Below the pieces are notes generated by a model. That model searched no databases and had not been told where the DNA came from. It was given only the letters and a program-made list of their open reading frames with translations. DNA of 64,000 bases from Hanleya hanleyi (Eukaryota; Mollusca; Polyplacophora; Lepidopleurida; Hanleyidae): assembly GCA_036873755.1 (NCBI GenBank), contig JAVTVY010056966.1, positions 1 through 64,000 of the forward strand. The letters are read 5' to 3'. Shown one piece after another: positions 55,701 to 64,000 of this stretch. Each line of letters starts with the position of its first letter. Position 1 is the first letter of the stretch. Both the position numbers and the translations under genes were made by a program.

Positions 55701-58458
55701 TTGGTGAAATTGTTTGCTACCATACTAGTATTACTAGGAAAGACAAAGCTGTCAAATATGAAGTACTGATACACAAATGAGTTTAATAATCTCACCTGAC
55801 CCGCAGTGTCTACAAGTTGTAGAGCATATTCCTGACCCTTCATCTTCATTGTCTTATTGAAGGCTGCAAAATTAGTCAAATTTCATGATAAGCAAACGAT
55901 TTAACTGTTTACATGCAATGGTACTGGTATGTCAAGAAAAAAAATCTTTGAGAGAAAGAATAATTTAGCCATCAGCGGAAATTATGGTATGCTGAATTTG
56001 TTATCAATAAATGGCTCCTGCGTGACAGATACATGTATACATTTTTACTGTTGATATTAACCATATAAGCTTATATATTTCTCCTTACTGCAGAGTGGTA
56101 GTGTGATTAATGCCACAGGATCTACGAAGTAGGGAAGGCATTAGAACTCCCAATGTGAACTGAGCTCTTGGAAATCCCCCACCCCAAGTTGAAATCCTGC
56201 CTATATTAAGATGAGCACAGCGCAAGTCAGAATCACCAGTGATTTTCATCAAAAATCACCAGAAATTTTCATCAAAAGTAGGTCAGCTCAGAACTTGCTG
56301 GTAACAGTCCTCTAATGCACCTTCAAGCAAAAAATCAAGGTTCTAATGTCAACGGTTCTCCTTATTTTGCAGACGAAAAGATTCGGATGGACTCCCGGAC
56401 AATTTGCAAATGGTAGCCTACTTCGTAGGAATAAACACAATTACAGAATATTAGGAACAGGGGTGGGGAAACTAGTCTACAAATTTGTACTAGCCACAAT
56501 GTACACATGGCAGTGTGACTAACGTCACAGGACCTACGAAGTACAGTAGGCATTAGGACTCGAACGCGAACTGAACTCTTGGAAATCCCCACCCCCAGTT
56601 GAAATCCTGCCTATATTAAGATGGGCACCGTCCAAGTCAGAATCGCCAGTGATTTTCATCAAAAATCACCAGAAATTTTCATCAAAAGTTGGTCAGCTCA
56701 GAACTTGTTGGTAACAGTCTCCTAATGCGCCTTTATTCCAAAATAAATAACACTCGCCGATTTAATTTTACAATTTTGTAATTAAAGGAAACAGATTGAA
56801 TAATATAGGTTCAGTAGATTTCAAGCTTTACGTGTGAAAATACATTTACATCTCTTTAATGGTTTTCAGTGCCCTTGTACAGGATCAAAACAACTTTTGA
56901 ATCACATTATTTTCCCAACAATACAACAAATTTTTATATATAGTACTATAGTAGAAAGGTAGCATTTATGTAGTTTACAGTAATTCAACTCAAGACCAAC
57001 ACCTTCTCTGCACAAGATAATAATGATTCTATGTCATTCTCCTGAGCATAACCGGTACAAAGACGAATAAATAGCGTCTCTACATCACGTTGTTATCTAG
57101 ATATATGAGACAACACATTTTGGGCATTGGGAATCTGATGAATGTACTATTCCGGTTTTCTTGTTTCACATTATATTCTATGGCGGTTGATCGATGATTT
57201 TCTTCATTGATAAACGTTAAACCACCTAGCTTTAACTAATTCTGCTACATGTAGGCTGTCTTCATTCAGACTGTACAGCCTACACAGTCCACAGAAAATA
57301 CACCGCACATTCTTGTACTCCCAGCCTTATCCCATTTGATGGCAAGTTTATGGGGCTGTTTAATGTCTAAGCTAGGAAATGTTCCAGGGTAGTGGACAGG
57401 CATGCAATAATATACTATATCTGCTATACAGGACACCGACCACTGTAACTTGATGTGACAAGCAGCAGAGTAGAAACCGGCCTTATCTCAGTGGGCTTGG
57501 ATATAAATCACTGTTAAAAACCACAAGGCTGGGATGGAGCCTCTCTCTGTGTTTGTTCCAAGGACAAGCCTTAATGACTTTTAAATCCACTGATAAGGAG
57601 GTCCCATGGCTTCATGGTCATAAAAGGAACATGATACTGTTAAAGGCCACATGGATGGTATGCATTTATAACAATATACTGAAGTGTTAATTATAAATCT
57701 AATTTTAATCAGAATTATTTCAGATCAGAACTTGCTGGTAACAATGCCCTAATGCACGTTCATGCCAAAAATCAAGGTTCTAATGTCAACGGTTCTCCTT
57801 ATTTTGCCGACGAAAGGATTCGGATGGACTGACTCACTCACTCATTACCGGACAATTTGCGATCTGTAGCCTACTTCGTAGGAACAGGGTTGGTCACACC
57901 TACGAATCCAACACAACACTGGTTCTAGAGACCAGATGCCATATATTGCTTCACCGTTGATGTGTACCACTCCTAACATAAAAGTGCTGTAGATGCACAA
58001 CCATGAATCCAACATGGGTCCATATTGAGGGTGTCCTGTCGCCCAGGACAACATACAGCTGGAACTACCAGAAACTGAAGAGTGGTTAACTTTAAATCTT
58101 GCGCAACCCAGATTAATTTGTTAATAAGCAAATAATATTAATTTGTTAATATTAAAGCAAATAATATTTTCTTTTTTAATTTTTCCAAAGTGCAATTACT
58201 GATGGAAACACTGTTAACATGAATATAAACCCCGACTATTATTGGGCTAAAGATCACAGTCCAGAGAGAGAGAGAGAGAGAGACGAGGTTATGAAAGAAA
58301 GATCTAAAATCTGTTGATTGGATAGTTGTCCATCAGTGTCACTTATATATACATACATGTACGGACATATATATCTTCAGACTTACTGTTTTCTATTGTG
58401 GGCTCATAGGAGTCAACAAACTGGTTCTCAACAAACTGAATGGTCAACGAGGACTTCC
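46691..58458 (-). CDS. rheb: RHEB small GTPase (exons 2-8 of the coding region; first exon not found)
   Basis: Seven exons join in frame with consistent phases and AG/GT borders, giving about 166 residues; with a short first exon the protein would be near the usual 184. RHEB is a Ras-family GTPase that in its GTP form activates mTORC1 on lysosomal membranes. Visible motifs: GKSSLTIQFVENQFVDSYEP (P-loop end and start of switch I) with PTIENTF following, QLVDTAGQDEYSLLPQSY (G3 and switch II), YVLVYSVNSQ, LVGNKNDLRMER (G4), EASAKENQ (G5), and the C-terminal farnesylation box CSIS. DTAGQDEYSLLPQ is a RHEB hallmark against other Ras proteins. The exon with the N-terminal P-loop residues and the RHEB-specific arginine was not found up to 64000. 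Introns hold several repeats. Identification is very secure. Confidence 0.96.
47931..48012 (-). CDS. rheb: RHEB exon, G5 motif
   Basis: Acceptor TTGGTTTCAG, donor GTAACA. It encodes VVSSEEGKKLADTWKAAFLE then ASAKENQ. Incoming phase 2, outgoing phase 0. Confidence 0.95.
48013..50495. other. RHEB intron, no other gene seen
   Basis: The open frames at 48331-48585 and 49235-49926 on either strand show no recognisable domain. No clear repeat was followed here. Confidence 0.4.
50496..50543 (-). CDS. rheb: RHEB exon, G4 motif
   Basis: Acceptor GTTTTTTAG, donor GTGTGT. A 48-base exon encoding VPLVLVGNKNDLRME, with split codons on both sides (phase 2 in and out). Confidence 0.95.
50997..51050. repeat. 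54-bp hairpin with TGCACATTATT ends
   Basis: TGCACATTATTAAGAGAACA is the reverse complement of the far side with few mismatches. The ends match the MITE-like element at 30261-30611. Confidence 0.6.
51303..51359 (-). CDS. rheb: RHEB exon: FDVVHAIYDKIVDMKGNT
   Basis: Acceptor TTATTTTTCAG, donor GTAAGT. 57 bases with split codons at both ends, matching the vertebrate segment SFEVIKVIHGKLLDMVG by position and pattern. Confidence 0.94.
51660..51858. mobile_element. MITE-like element with about 70-bp inverted arms in RHEB intron
   Basis: The arm 51660-51726 (GCATGGTCGACTCAATATTT to AAAGTCCAGCC) and its reverse complement at 51787-51858 differ by a few substitutions and a small indel. The 60-bp loop has no feature. 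The frame at 51536-51748 crosses it and is not a gene. Confidence 0.8.
52560..54100 (-). mobile_element. Inverted copy of the 19822-21370 element, in RHEB intron
   Basis: Read on the minus strand it starts with the ACCCCTCCGCC hairpin and TACGTCAGGTCG at about 54090. It contains repeated CATCTTTAATTTATGC units, and ends near 52570 with the GAGTCGAGGGGTTTTAG terminus and GAATGGCTGGC-type sequence. A duplicated segment around TGGAAGCAACGGATTGGCTT and its TTTGGCTT variant (53830 and 53990) is specific to this copy. The short frames 53106-54122 are shadows. Confidence 0.78.
54185..54267 (-). CDS. rheb: RHEB exon, switch II
   Basis: Acceptor TTCTTTCAG, donor GTTTGT. It encodes DEYSLLPQSYFMSIDGYVLV then YSVNSQK. 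Phase 0 in, phase 2 out. Confidence 0.95.
54540..54835 (+). repeat. Direct copy of the 15750-16045 repeat
   Basis: Shares TTGAAGAG, CGACCTTGATAAAATAGGTC and AAAATCCTTCAAGA in the same order with the TFCP2-type intron repeat. Confidence 0.7.
55796..55863 (-). CDS. rheb: RHEB exon, switch I end and DTAGQ
   Basis: Acceptor AATTTTGCAG, donor GTGAGA. It encodes FNKTMKMKGQEYALQLVDTA then GQ. The first two bases complete the threonine codon of the switch I PTIENT motif. Confidence 0.96.
56095..56745. repeat. Two direct copies of a 240-bp repeat in RHEB intron
   Basis: The blocks 56095-56335 and 56507-56745 share TTGAAATCCTGCCTATATTA and CATCAAAAATCACCAGAAAT. Between them, and again at 57720-57900 and 41811-41950, lies CGACGAAAGGATTCGGATGG with TAGCCTACTTCGTAGGA. 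Confidence 0.75.
56746..57719. other. RHEB intron sequence, no gene seen
   Basis: Nothing recognisable apart from AT-rich stretches. Confidence 0.4.
57720..57900. repeat. Dispersed repeat copy (unoccupied-site version for the 41441 SINE)
   Basis: CAGAACTTGCTGGTAACAAT continues directly into GCCCTAATGCAC, whereas at 41427-41824 the same sequence is split by the SINE. Confidence 0.75.
58263..58283. repeat. (GA)n microsatellite
   Basis: About ten GA units near the RHEB exon at 58387. Confidence 0.9.
58387..58458 (-). CDS. rheb: RHEB exon 2, P-loop end and switch I
   Basis: Acceptor GTGTTTACAG, donor GTAAGT. It encodes (G)KSSLTIQFVENQFVDSYEP then TIEN. The first two bases complete a glycine codon, so the missing first exon must end in phase 1 after codons for the GYRSV-type segment. 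Confidence 0.96.
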
Positions 58459-60779
58459 CTGTAAACACAAAACATTCCTTTGATGACACTCTCCCTTAAG
58501 TACATTTTGGATTTGTGATACATGTAAAACTGCACTGATACTGACATCATATGTGCCAGTATCTACATGTAAGATAAACATTCATCTTTGAGTATCCCAT
58601 GCTAACCGATTTTGTCAGTGCTATCTTCAGTCCTCTAAATGAGGCTTCATATCTAGAAATCCAAAAGGTACTCACCAAACCCCCTGCCAAACAACTGTAA
58701 ATATCATGTTTGTCTCTATTCGACACTTTGCTTCGAAGCTTGTACACAAGAGTGAATGAATGGTCTGGTGAAAATGTGTGCATGAATGTTAGAATATCCA
58801 CTGATTTGTCTGTCCAGCTTCGTCATTGTATGTTGGGAGTTACACCCCTTGATCCATGTACTTTTGCATATTGTAGATCACAATAATACATATTTTAATA
58901 AAAAAAAAAGCCCAATGGACTCCAATACCCCTCGGCTATGAGTTATTGCCAACACTCAGCAATCATGCATAATTGGACAAGATATATTTTTAGAATTCCG
59001 TTTAATACACCTGCGCGACGCCTCTCATCTGATCTTGATTAAATACTTGCTGCATACTATGCACGTTAACTGAATGATACAGCTTTCACTGTTGCATTCT
59101 GCATCGAAATCCTCATGAAATGGCCATTTTTTTTAAGGTTTTCATATGGATGGTGTTCCCCATTGAGCCTTGCGGGTTCACACCAGAGTTTCAGGGCCAA
59201 AACTCATCCTGATTTAGCATACGCATAGCTGGAACTAAACCACTCCCATCATTGTCAGCAGAAAGAATACAGCCTCTTTGAGGAGTTTAGCGCTCTGAAC
59301 ATTTTATTTTTCTTGGAAACTGGTGCAAACCAGCCGCCTTCAGCGTTGTGACTACATGTGGAAAACAACTAAAGTAAATATTCCTACATGAACCTGGATA
59401 CATGGCAGCCGATACAAGAGAAATTCCAGGCCTGAAACGTAGACAACTTCACACTGTTTCCAGAAGTTGCCATCACAGAATGAAGTTCTACGAAACACGG
59501 AAGAATAACCATCTCCCGTGTTGAGGGTCCGTCGCCCTCCTCAACTGCCCGCCATACTTGCACCAACAGAAGTCACATAATCACAAACCACTTTTCCAGG
59601 TACTCGGTTCGATCATGGCTGAGTGAAAACTATGGGATCGGGGTTGTACAAAGTAACTTCCGTTTTGCTCAAGGGAGACAACTAGTATGATTGCTAGATA
59701 TTGCAATCAGAGTTTGAGAGAAGCACTCCAAGTACAGAAATACCGTTTTCATTTTTTTGGCATGGAAAACACATGCTTTGATTATTTTTCAGGAGTGTGA
59801 TCGCGTGCCTCAAATCAGAATGCCTGGTATCACATATAACAAAACAATATTCCATGTATTAAAATAATATTTATTTCACGGCAACATTCAAAGTGCTTTT
59901 CATACCTGGCTATGTACAGACTTCTCAAACTAGATTGACTTCACCTACAAGCAGCACTGGCAGTTCGGCAGGTCACCTCTGCCAAAAAAACCCACGTCTT
60001 GCAATATATAATATTTATGTTGATCACCAATCAGTAAATAATAATTATTGATAATAAAAAAAAAAAGACGAATAAACAGAGAAGACGATGAATACATAAA
60101 TATATCCCATGCCACTGCCACAGGACTGTAATAGCCAGGAACATGCTAGGACTTGTTTGTAATATTTTTTATAGCATGTAACCCATTTTTCGTTCTCGTG
60201 ATTTTTTTTTTTTTTTTTTTTTGCGTTGCCCTCACACGAATGAAATGATCATTCACGTCAAATGTCAAGGTTTGAGGACATGTTCCACTCACTTCATATT
60301 GGACTAGTCCAGTCGGCTCCTTTCCTGAATGGCTCATGTCTGCGTTCGTAAATATTTACGAAAACAGAGCATTCATATTCGGTACTGTACATCGGTGTCA
60401 TTCATCACCAGTGACCTTCGTACAGTAACGTTACATTCAACAATATTGATAACTCAGAAACTCTGTGATAGCTGTGATAGGTGCATTTAAGGTAAGGGGG
60501 TGTGGCATCTCGTATCACAGCTCAGAGTAGAGGCAGGTCAAAATGTGTCAATAAATGAAGGCCTCATACAGCCTTGCCTCTGTGCAATATTTCACCGACA
60601 AAACTTATTGAGCGGGAGAGAAAAATTATGACAATTCAATGTACTATGACCAAGGAGATAGCCAGGATTCAAAAACTACCTGTCCAAAAGTCTCATTTTG
60701 CCAATTTTACCTGTCCACTTTCTATTTTCTCCTATCTCTCCCATGTTAAATTTTCAAACTTTTGCCTTCCAAATGTGGA
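58459..60779. other. RHEB intron or upstream region; first exon not found
   Basis: Searched on the minus strand for a KIAxxGYRSVG-type peptide followed by GT; none seen. A near match SVSMGYSKMN in the frame 58547-58801 lacks the P-loop. A T run lies near 60205-60222. Confidence 0.4.
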
Positions 60780-60791
60780 CAGGTGGATGAG

Positions 60792-61018
60792 GGGGAGGGA
60801 ATTTGGCTTAATGTCACACTCAAGTTTGTTTCACTCATATATGGTGACAGTCAGTTTGGTTGGTGGAGGAAGCCGGAGTGCCCAGAGAGAACCACCGCCC
60901 TTCGGCAAGTAACTGACAAACTGTCACACATGGACCAGCTGGGCTCAAACCCGTGCCGGTCCAGCGGTGTGAGGCTAGCGGTCACCAGCGAAGCGCCTTA
61001 GACCACTCGACCACCGAG
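60792..61018 (-). mobile_element. 227-bp tRNA-derived SINE with perfect 12-bp target-site duplication
   Basis: CAGGTGGATGAG lies at 60780-60791 and 61019-61030. The minus-strand head shows GGTGGTCGAGTGGTCTAAGG (Leu/Ser-like A-box) and GGTTTGAGCCC (B-box). The body contains CACTCCGGCTTCCTCCACCA, a segment I recall from molluscan V-type SINEs. The tail reads GAGTGTGACATTAAGCC. The frames at 60574-61156 overlap it and are not genes. Confidence 0.88.
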
Positions 61019-61030
61019 CAGGTGGATGAG

Positions 61031-62204
61031 TCTCTGGCTAACACCATGATTTTGATTGGAGTTTTAACTTTCTTCGTCCATGTACTACGGTATCTCTCGG
61101 GTGACTGTTTTGATGGGACAAAATGTGATCAAATGTGTGGAGAAAACATCAAGTGATTTTCCCATTTTGGTGCCTTTTCGACATGTTGTAATAATATGAT
61201 TTACACTATATTTATATCATGACCTTTCTGATCACGTGAATAAACACACGCTCCTACTGGTTTACAAAAGACGAAGGATCAATTTCTGATGACGTGAGCA
61301 GAATAGTCAACCACATTCTGCGCATGTCACCAGCTTGACAAAATCCGTGGCAGATTCCATCTAATAAATGGACCCATAAGGTGGTTGTCATAGTGCTGGA
61401 GATGCCAAATCATGTTATTTATTCGATGAAATGCTTTTCGTGTCATTGTCACAATACCCCATGCCATGTGCAGTGAAAGATCTCGAGCGACTGATGTCCT
61501 ATTTGTTTCTTTTACGTTTTGGCCTGACATGCCTGATAAGATGATTCGGGTGTAGGGGTCCAACATCAACACTCAAATTATGCAGAGTAAATAGACTCCT
61601 TCAGCTGTAGTTCAACAAGCTAAACCCTAAGTACTGACATTGAATTTTGTGATATTGACAATGTAGGGTTCTAGTTGAGATCGGGTGGATTTGTGCTCAT
61701 AAAAAAGCAATAACACCTACCAGTTAGCATTCGTTTGAATACAATACATATTTGCCTAATTCCCTGGCCATTTATTTCCTCCGTCTAGCTCTTTCATTTC
61801 CATAAATGGCAAAAGAAAAAATAATCATGATGCTTATCTTTCAAAACCCAAATCCACCGCCATATTTAGAACACTCTCACGTGATTCTGATTCTCGCGCG
61901 TGAGGCTACATGTATCTTAATAGGGACTCCAGTAGAAATTTCATTTAACTTTCACAGTTGTTTAATTCTGGGCTTTTGAAAGCTGGAATCATTACAAGAC
62001 TAATGCAGTTTGAATTATCATAATCGGGTGAATATTGACGAATATAGAGCTGCCTGAAGTTGCCGGTTTGGTCCACTTCGCGGGAAAAGAAGTACCCATC
62101 AAGCCCATATATATCAGGGTTTAGCAATGGCACCGAAATATGGTAATAAATGACAAAACAAACACCAATTTAAGTTCATATTCAGTTCTATTAATCATAT
62201 TTCG
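61031..62204. other. No gene seen
   Basis: Short unsupported frames only. A CG-containing patch near 61880-61900 could belong to a promoter, but nothing identifies one. Confidence 0.35.
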
Positions 62205-62284
62205 ATGAAATTTGCCACATTTATTTGTTGGTTCCGATACATGCGGAAAATGTTTTCTCAGCAGATGTATGGATATTTTGAACC

Positions 62285-62890
62285 TATTTGCATAAATTTG
62301 CATATGATGCGGTTTATTGTACCAAAAATGTCTCGAAATTGTAAAACGCATGTTTTCATGTCGACCACTTTCCAATCCATTGCATTCACATGAGGAACAA
62401 TCCTACATTCTTCCAAAGACAAGTAAAACTTATGCAGGATATGCATAACTGATGCATGATTGGCCTATTACTGTAGCTAATTTACATAAATTTGCATATT
62501 CAGCAATAACCATATTGAGACGCTACACCACAGTGTCTTTCAATATATCCAGTTTTTAGGGCTAATATTATAGATATTTGACCAAAATTAAATTTGAACA
62601 ATCTATGCTATGGAGAGAAGCTATAGTTGTGACAGGACTGGCCCATCTCTCCAACTAATTTGCATAGATTTGCATATGATGTGGTTCCTAATATAAAAAA
62701 AATCTCGGAATTGAATTACACGTTGTCATGTGGACTGCATTTTAACCCATTTGCAATCACAGCAACAATCCTACATTCTTCCAAAATGATCCTTCTGCAG
62801 AAAATGCATAACTGGTACATGATTGATCAACTTTAATAGCAAATTTACATAAATTTGCATATTCAGCAATAGCCATATTGAAGACGCAAA
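62285..62890. repeat. Two-copy tandem duplication, about 370-bp spacing
   Basis: The segments 62285-62525 and 62655-62890 share ATTTGCATATGATG, ACAATCCTACATTCTTCCAA, and TTTACATAAATTTGCATATT with CAGCAATA. They are noticeably diverged, so the duplication is not recent. Confidence 0.75.
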
Positions 62891-64000
62891 ACTGCAGTGC
62901 CGTTTGTATGTCCTGTATTAATGTAGAGACTCCAATAGAACTGACAGTAGTCGGGCGAAAATACTTTTTTTTGTCCATTATTGACTTGTATAAATCTTGT
63001 ATTTTCTTCAATAAAACTAGTAAATCTTACCAAAATCACGAAAATAGTGTTTCTTCGTTTTTTACTGAGAATGTTGCTTTATTTTCATTATGAAAATTAT
63101 TGCAGTGTACGATACTTCTATAAGAAATCCGTAATATGTGCTACCCACTTCAGCGCATGAACATCATTTTTTCACACATATCGTCAGCTTCTCGATTTTT
63201 CCAAAGATGAGCCAAGGAAAATATCTGTCTGTCAAATATTTCTCTTTTATTCGGGCATGACAATGTGGGGTAGCTGCTGCAGTTTGCAACATTATTGCAT
63301 GGGGAAAATGCTCTGTCCAGCATCTGCGACCATGAGGGAGTTTTGCAGGCCAGAATGGATGTCATTATCAGCTAAGCAGCCTGGTGAGGAGGTTTCTGAA
63401 ATGCAGAAAAAAATATGTGCATGACGATATACTCTAGATGACCTGTACACAGAGAGAAGATGAAGAAGAAAATATAGAATATACAGTTCTATTGAGACCT
63501 ATTGATCCATCATGGGTATTCAACTGTTTTTAAGGTCCTATGAAAAAAGGATGAGGCTGTTGATAGGTGTACAGGCTCTAGGAAACGTTGTGGGTGAAGG
63601 CATACCAGTTCTATATTGTTAATTAAAATATTAAAAGGAGTCTGTGGAGTTATAGGTAGCCAAACATCAATGGGCGCAAAATTTACATGGTTTGCAGTAA
63701 ATTGGACCCTGAAGCCCCTATACTGCATTTGGAACAGGCCAGCCTCAGGTCAGCGTGGGGTCAACAATCCTTAGGCAGCTAAGCAATAGATGAGTTCATT
63801 ATCTGGCGGGGGTCAATGGCTATAGCAAGAAAATAATATAAACGATCCAGGGAACAATTTACGAATAAACTACACGAAATTTTGTCTTTCCGACAAAGTT
63901 CATTCACTAAAGAAGACAGCTGCAGCAGATTTCGTATTTCTGTGGCTTATTTGCTGCGTAATGTCCTAAAATTCACTCGCTGAACACTGAGACGCCTCAG
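62891..64000. other. No gene seen to the right edge
   Basis: The frames at 62757-63093, 63150-63365 and 63510-63728 show no domain. The RHEB first exon could lie beyond this edge. Confidence 0.35.

Noticed and set aside
58547..58801. Frame containing SVSMGYSKMN as the missing RHEB first exon
   Set aside because: It lacks the glycine-rich P-loop and a phase-1 donor at the right place.

Overview
The window is intron-rich, AT-rich, repeat-dense invertebrate nuclear DNA. A mollusc, most likely a bivalve, is inferred from the GTCCGTCC-type repeats and from SINEs whose tail ends in a short GTTAAA-containing segment followed by CACT repeats; species cannot be fixed from the sequence alone. I see no operons, CRISPR arrays, standalone tRNA or rRNA genes, or viral genes.

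Three protein-coding loci can be supported. (1) 1-1741, minus strand: the 5' part of a BEN-domain-type gene running off the left edge. Four exons are seen, and the second has a reading-frame problem. (2) 14445-22131, plus strand: the last four exons of a CP2-family transcription factor (TFCP2/UBP1 type) with exact phase agreement. The DNA-binding and SAM exons expected upstream were not found. (3) 46691-58458, minus strand: seven exons of the small GTPase RHEB, giving an almost complete protein ending in a CSIS prenylation box. Only the short first exon is missing. The TFCP2-type gene and RHEB converge on about 24 kb of repeat-rich DNA. A 59-codon candidate ORF or first exon lies at 4836-5012.

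Most of the rest is repeats. Main elements are two related giant fold-back elements (9759-12711 and 16948-18218); an array of about 30 ACCATGGT palindromes (3647-4266); a 2.1-kb minisatellite (32221-34338) followed by a 175-197-bp tandem array (34345-35420); several elements that start with a GC-rich hairpin and CGTC repeats; and three SINE insertions with perfect 12-14-bp target-site duplications (37678-37891, 41441-41810, 60792-61018). A 213-bp tandem array (27582-28220) contains the same tail as two of the SINEs.

The genes share no visible pathway. RHEB is known as the GTPase that activates mTORC1; the other two encode transcription or chromatin factors. I found no convincing new multi-gene system. 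The most unusual content is the fold-back family built from tandem subunits of about 170 bp, and the modular SINE-tail family. All calls were made by eye, without alignment or database search.
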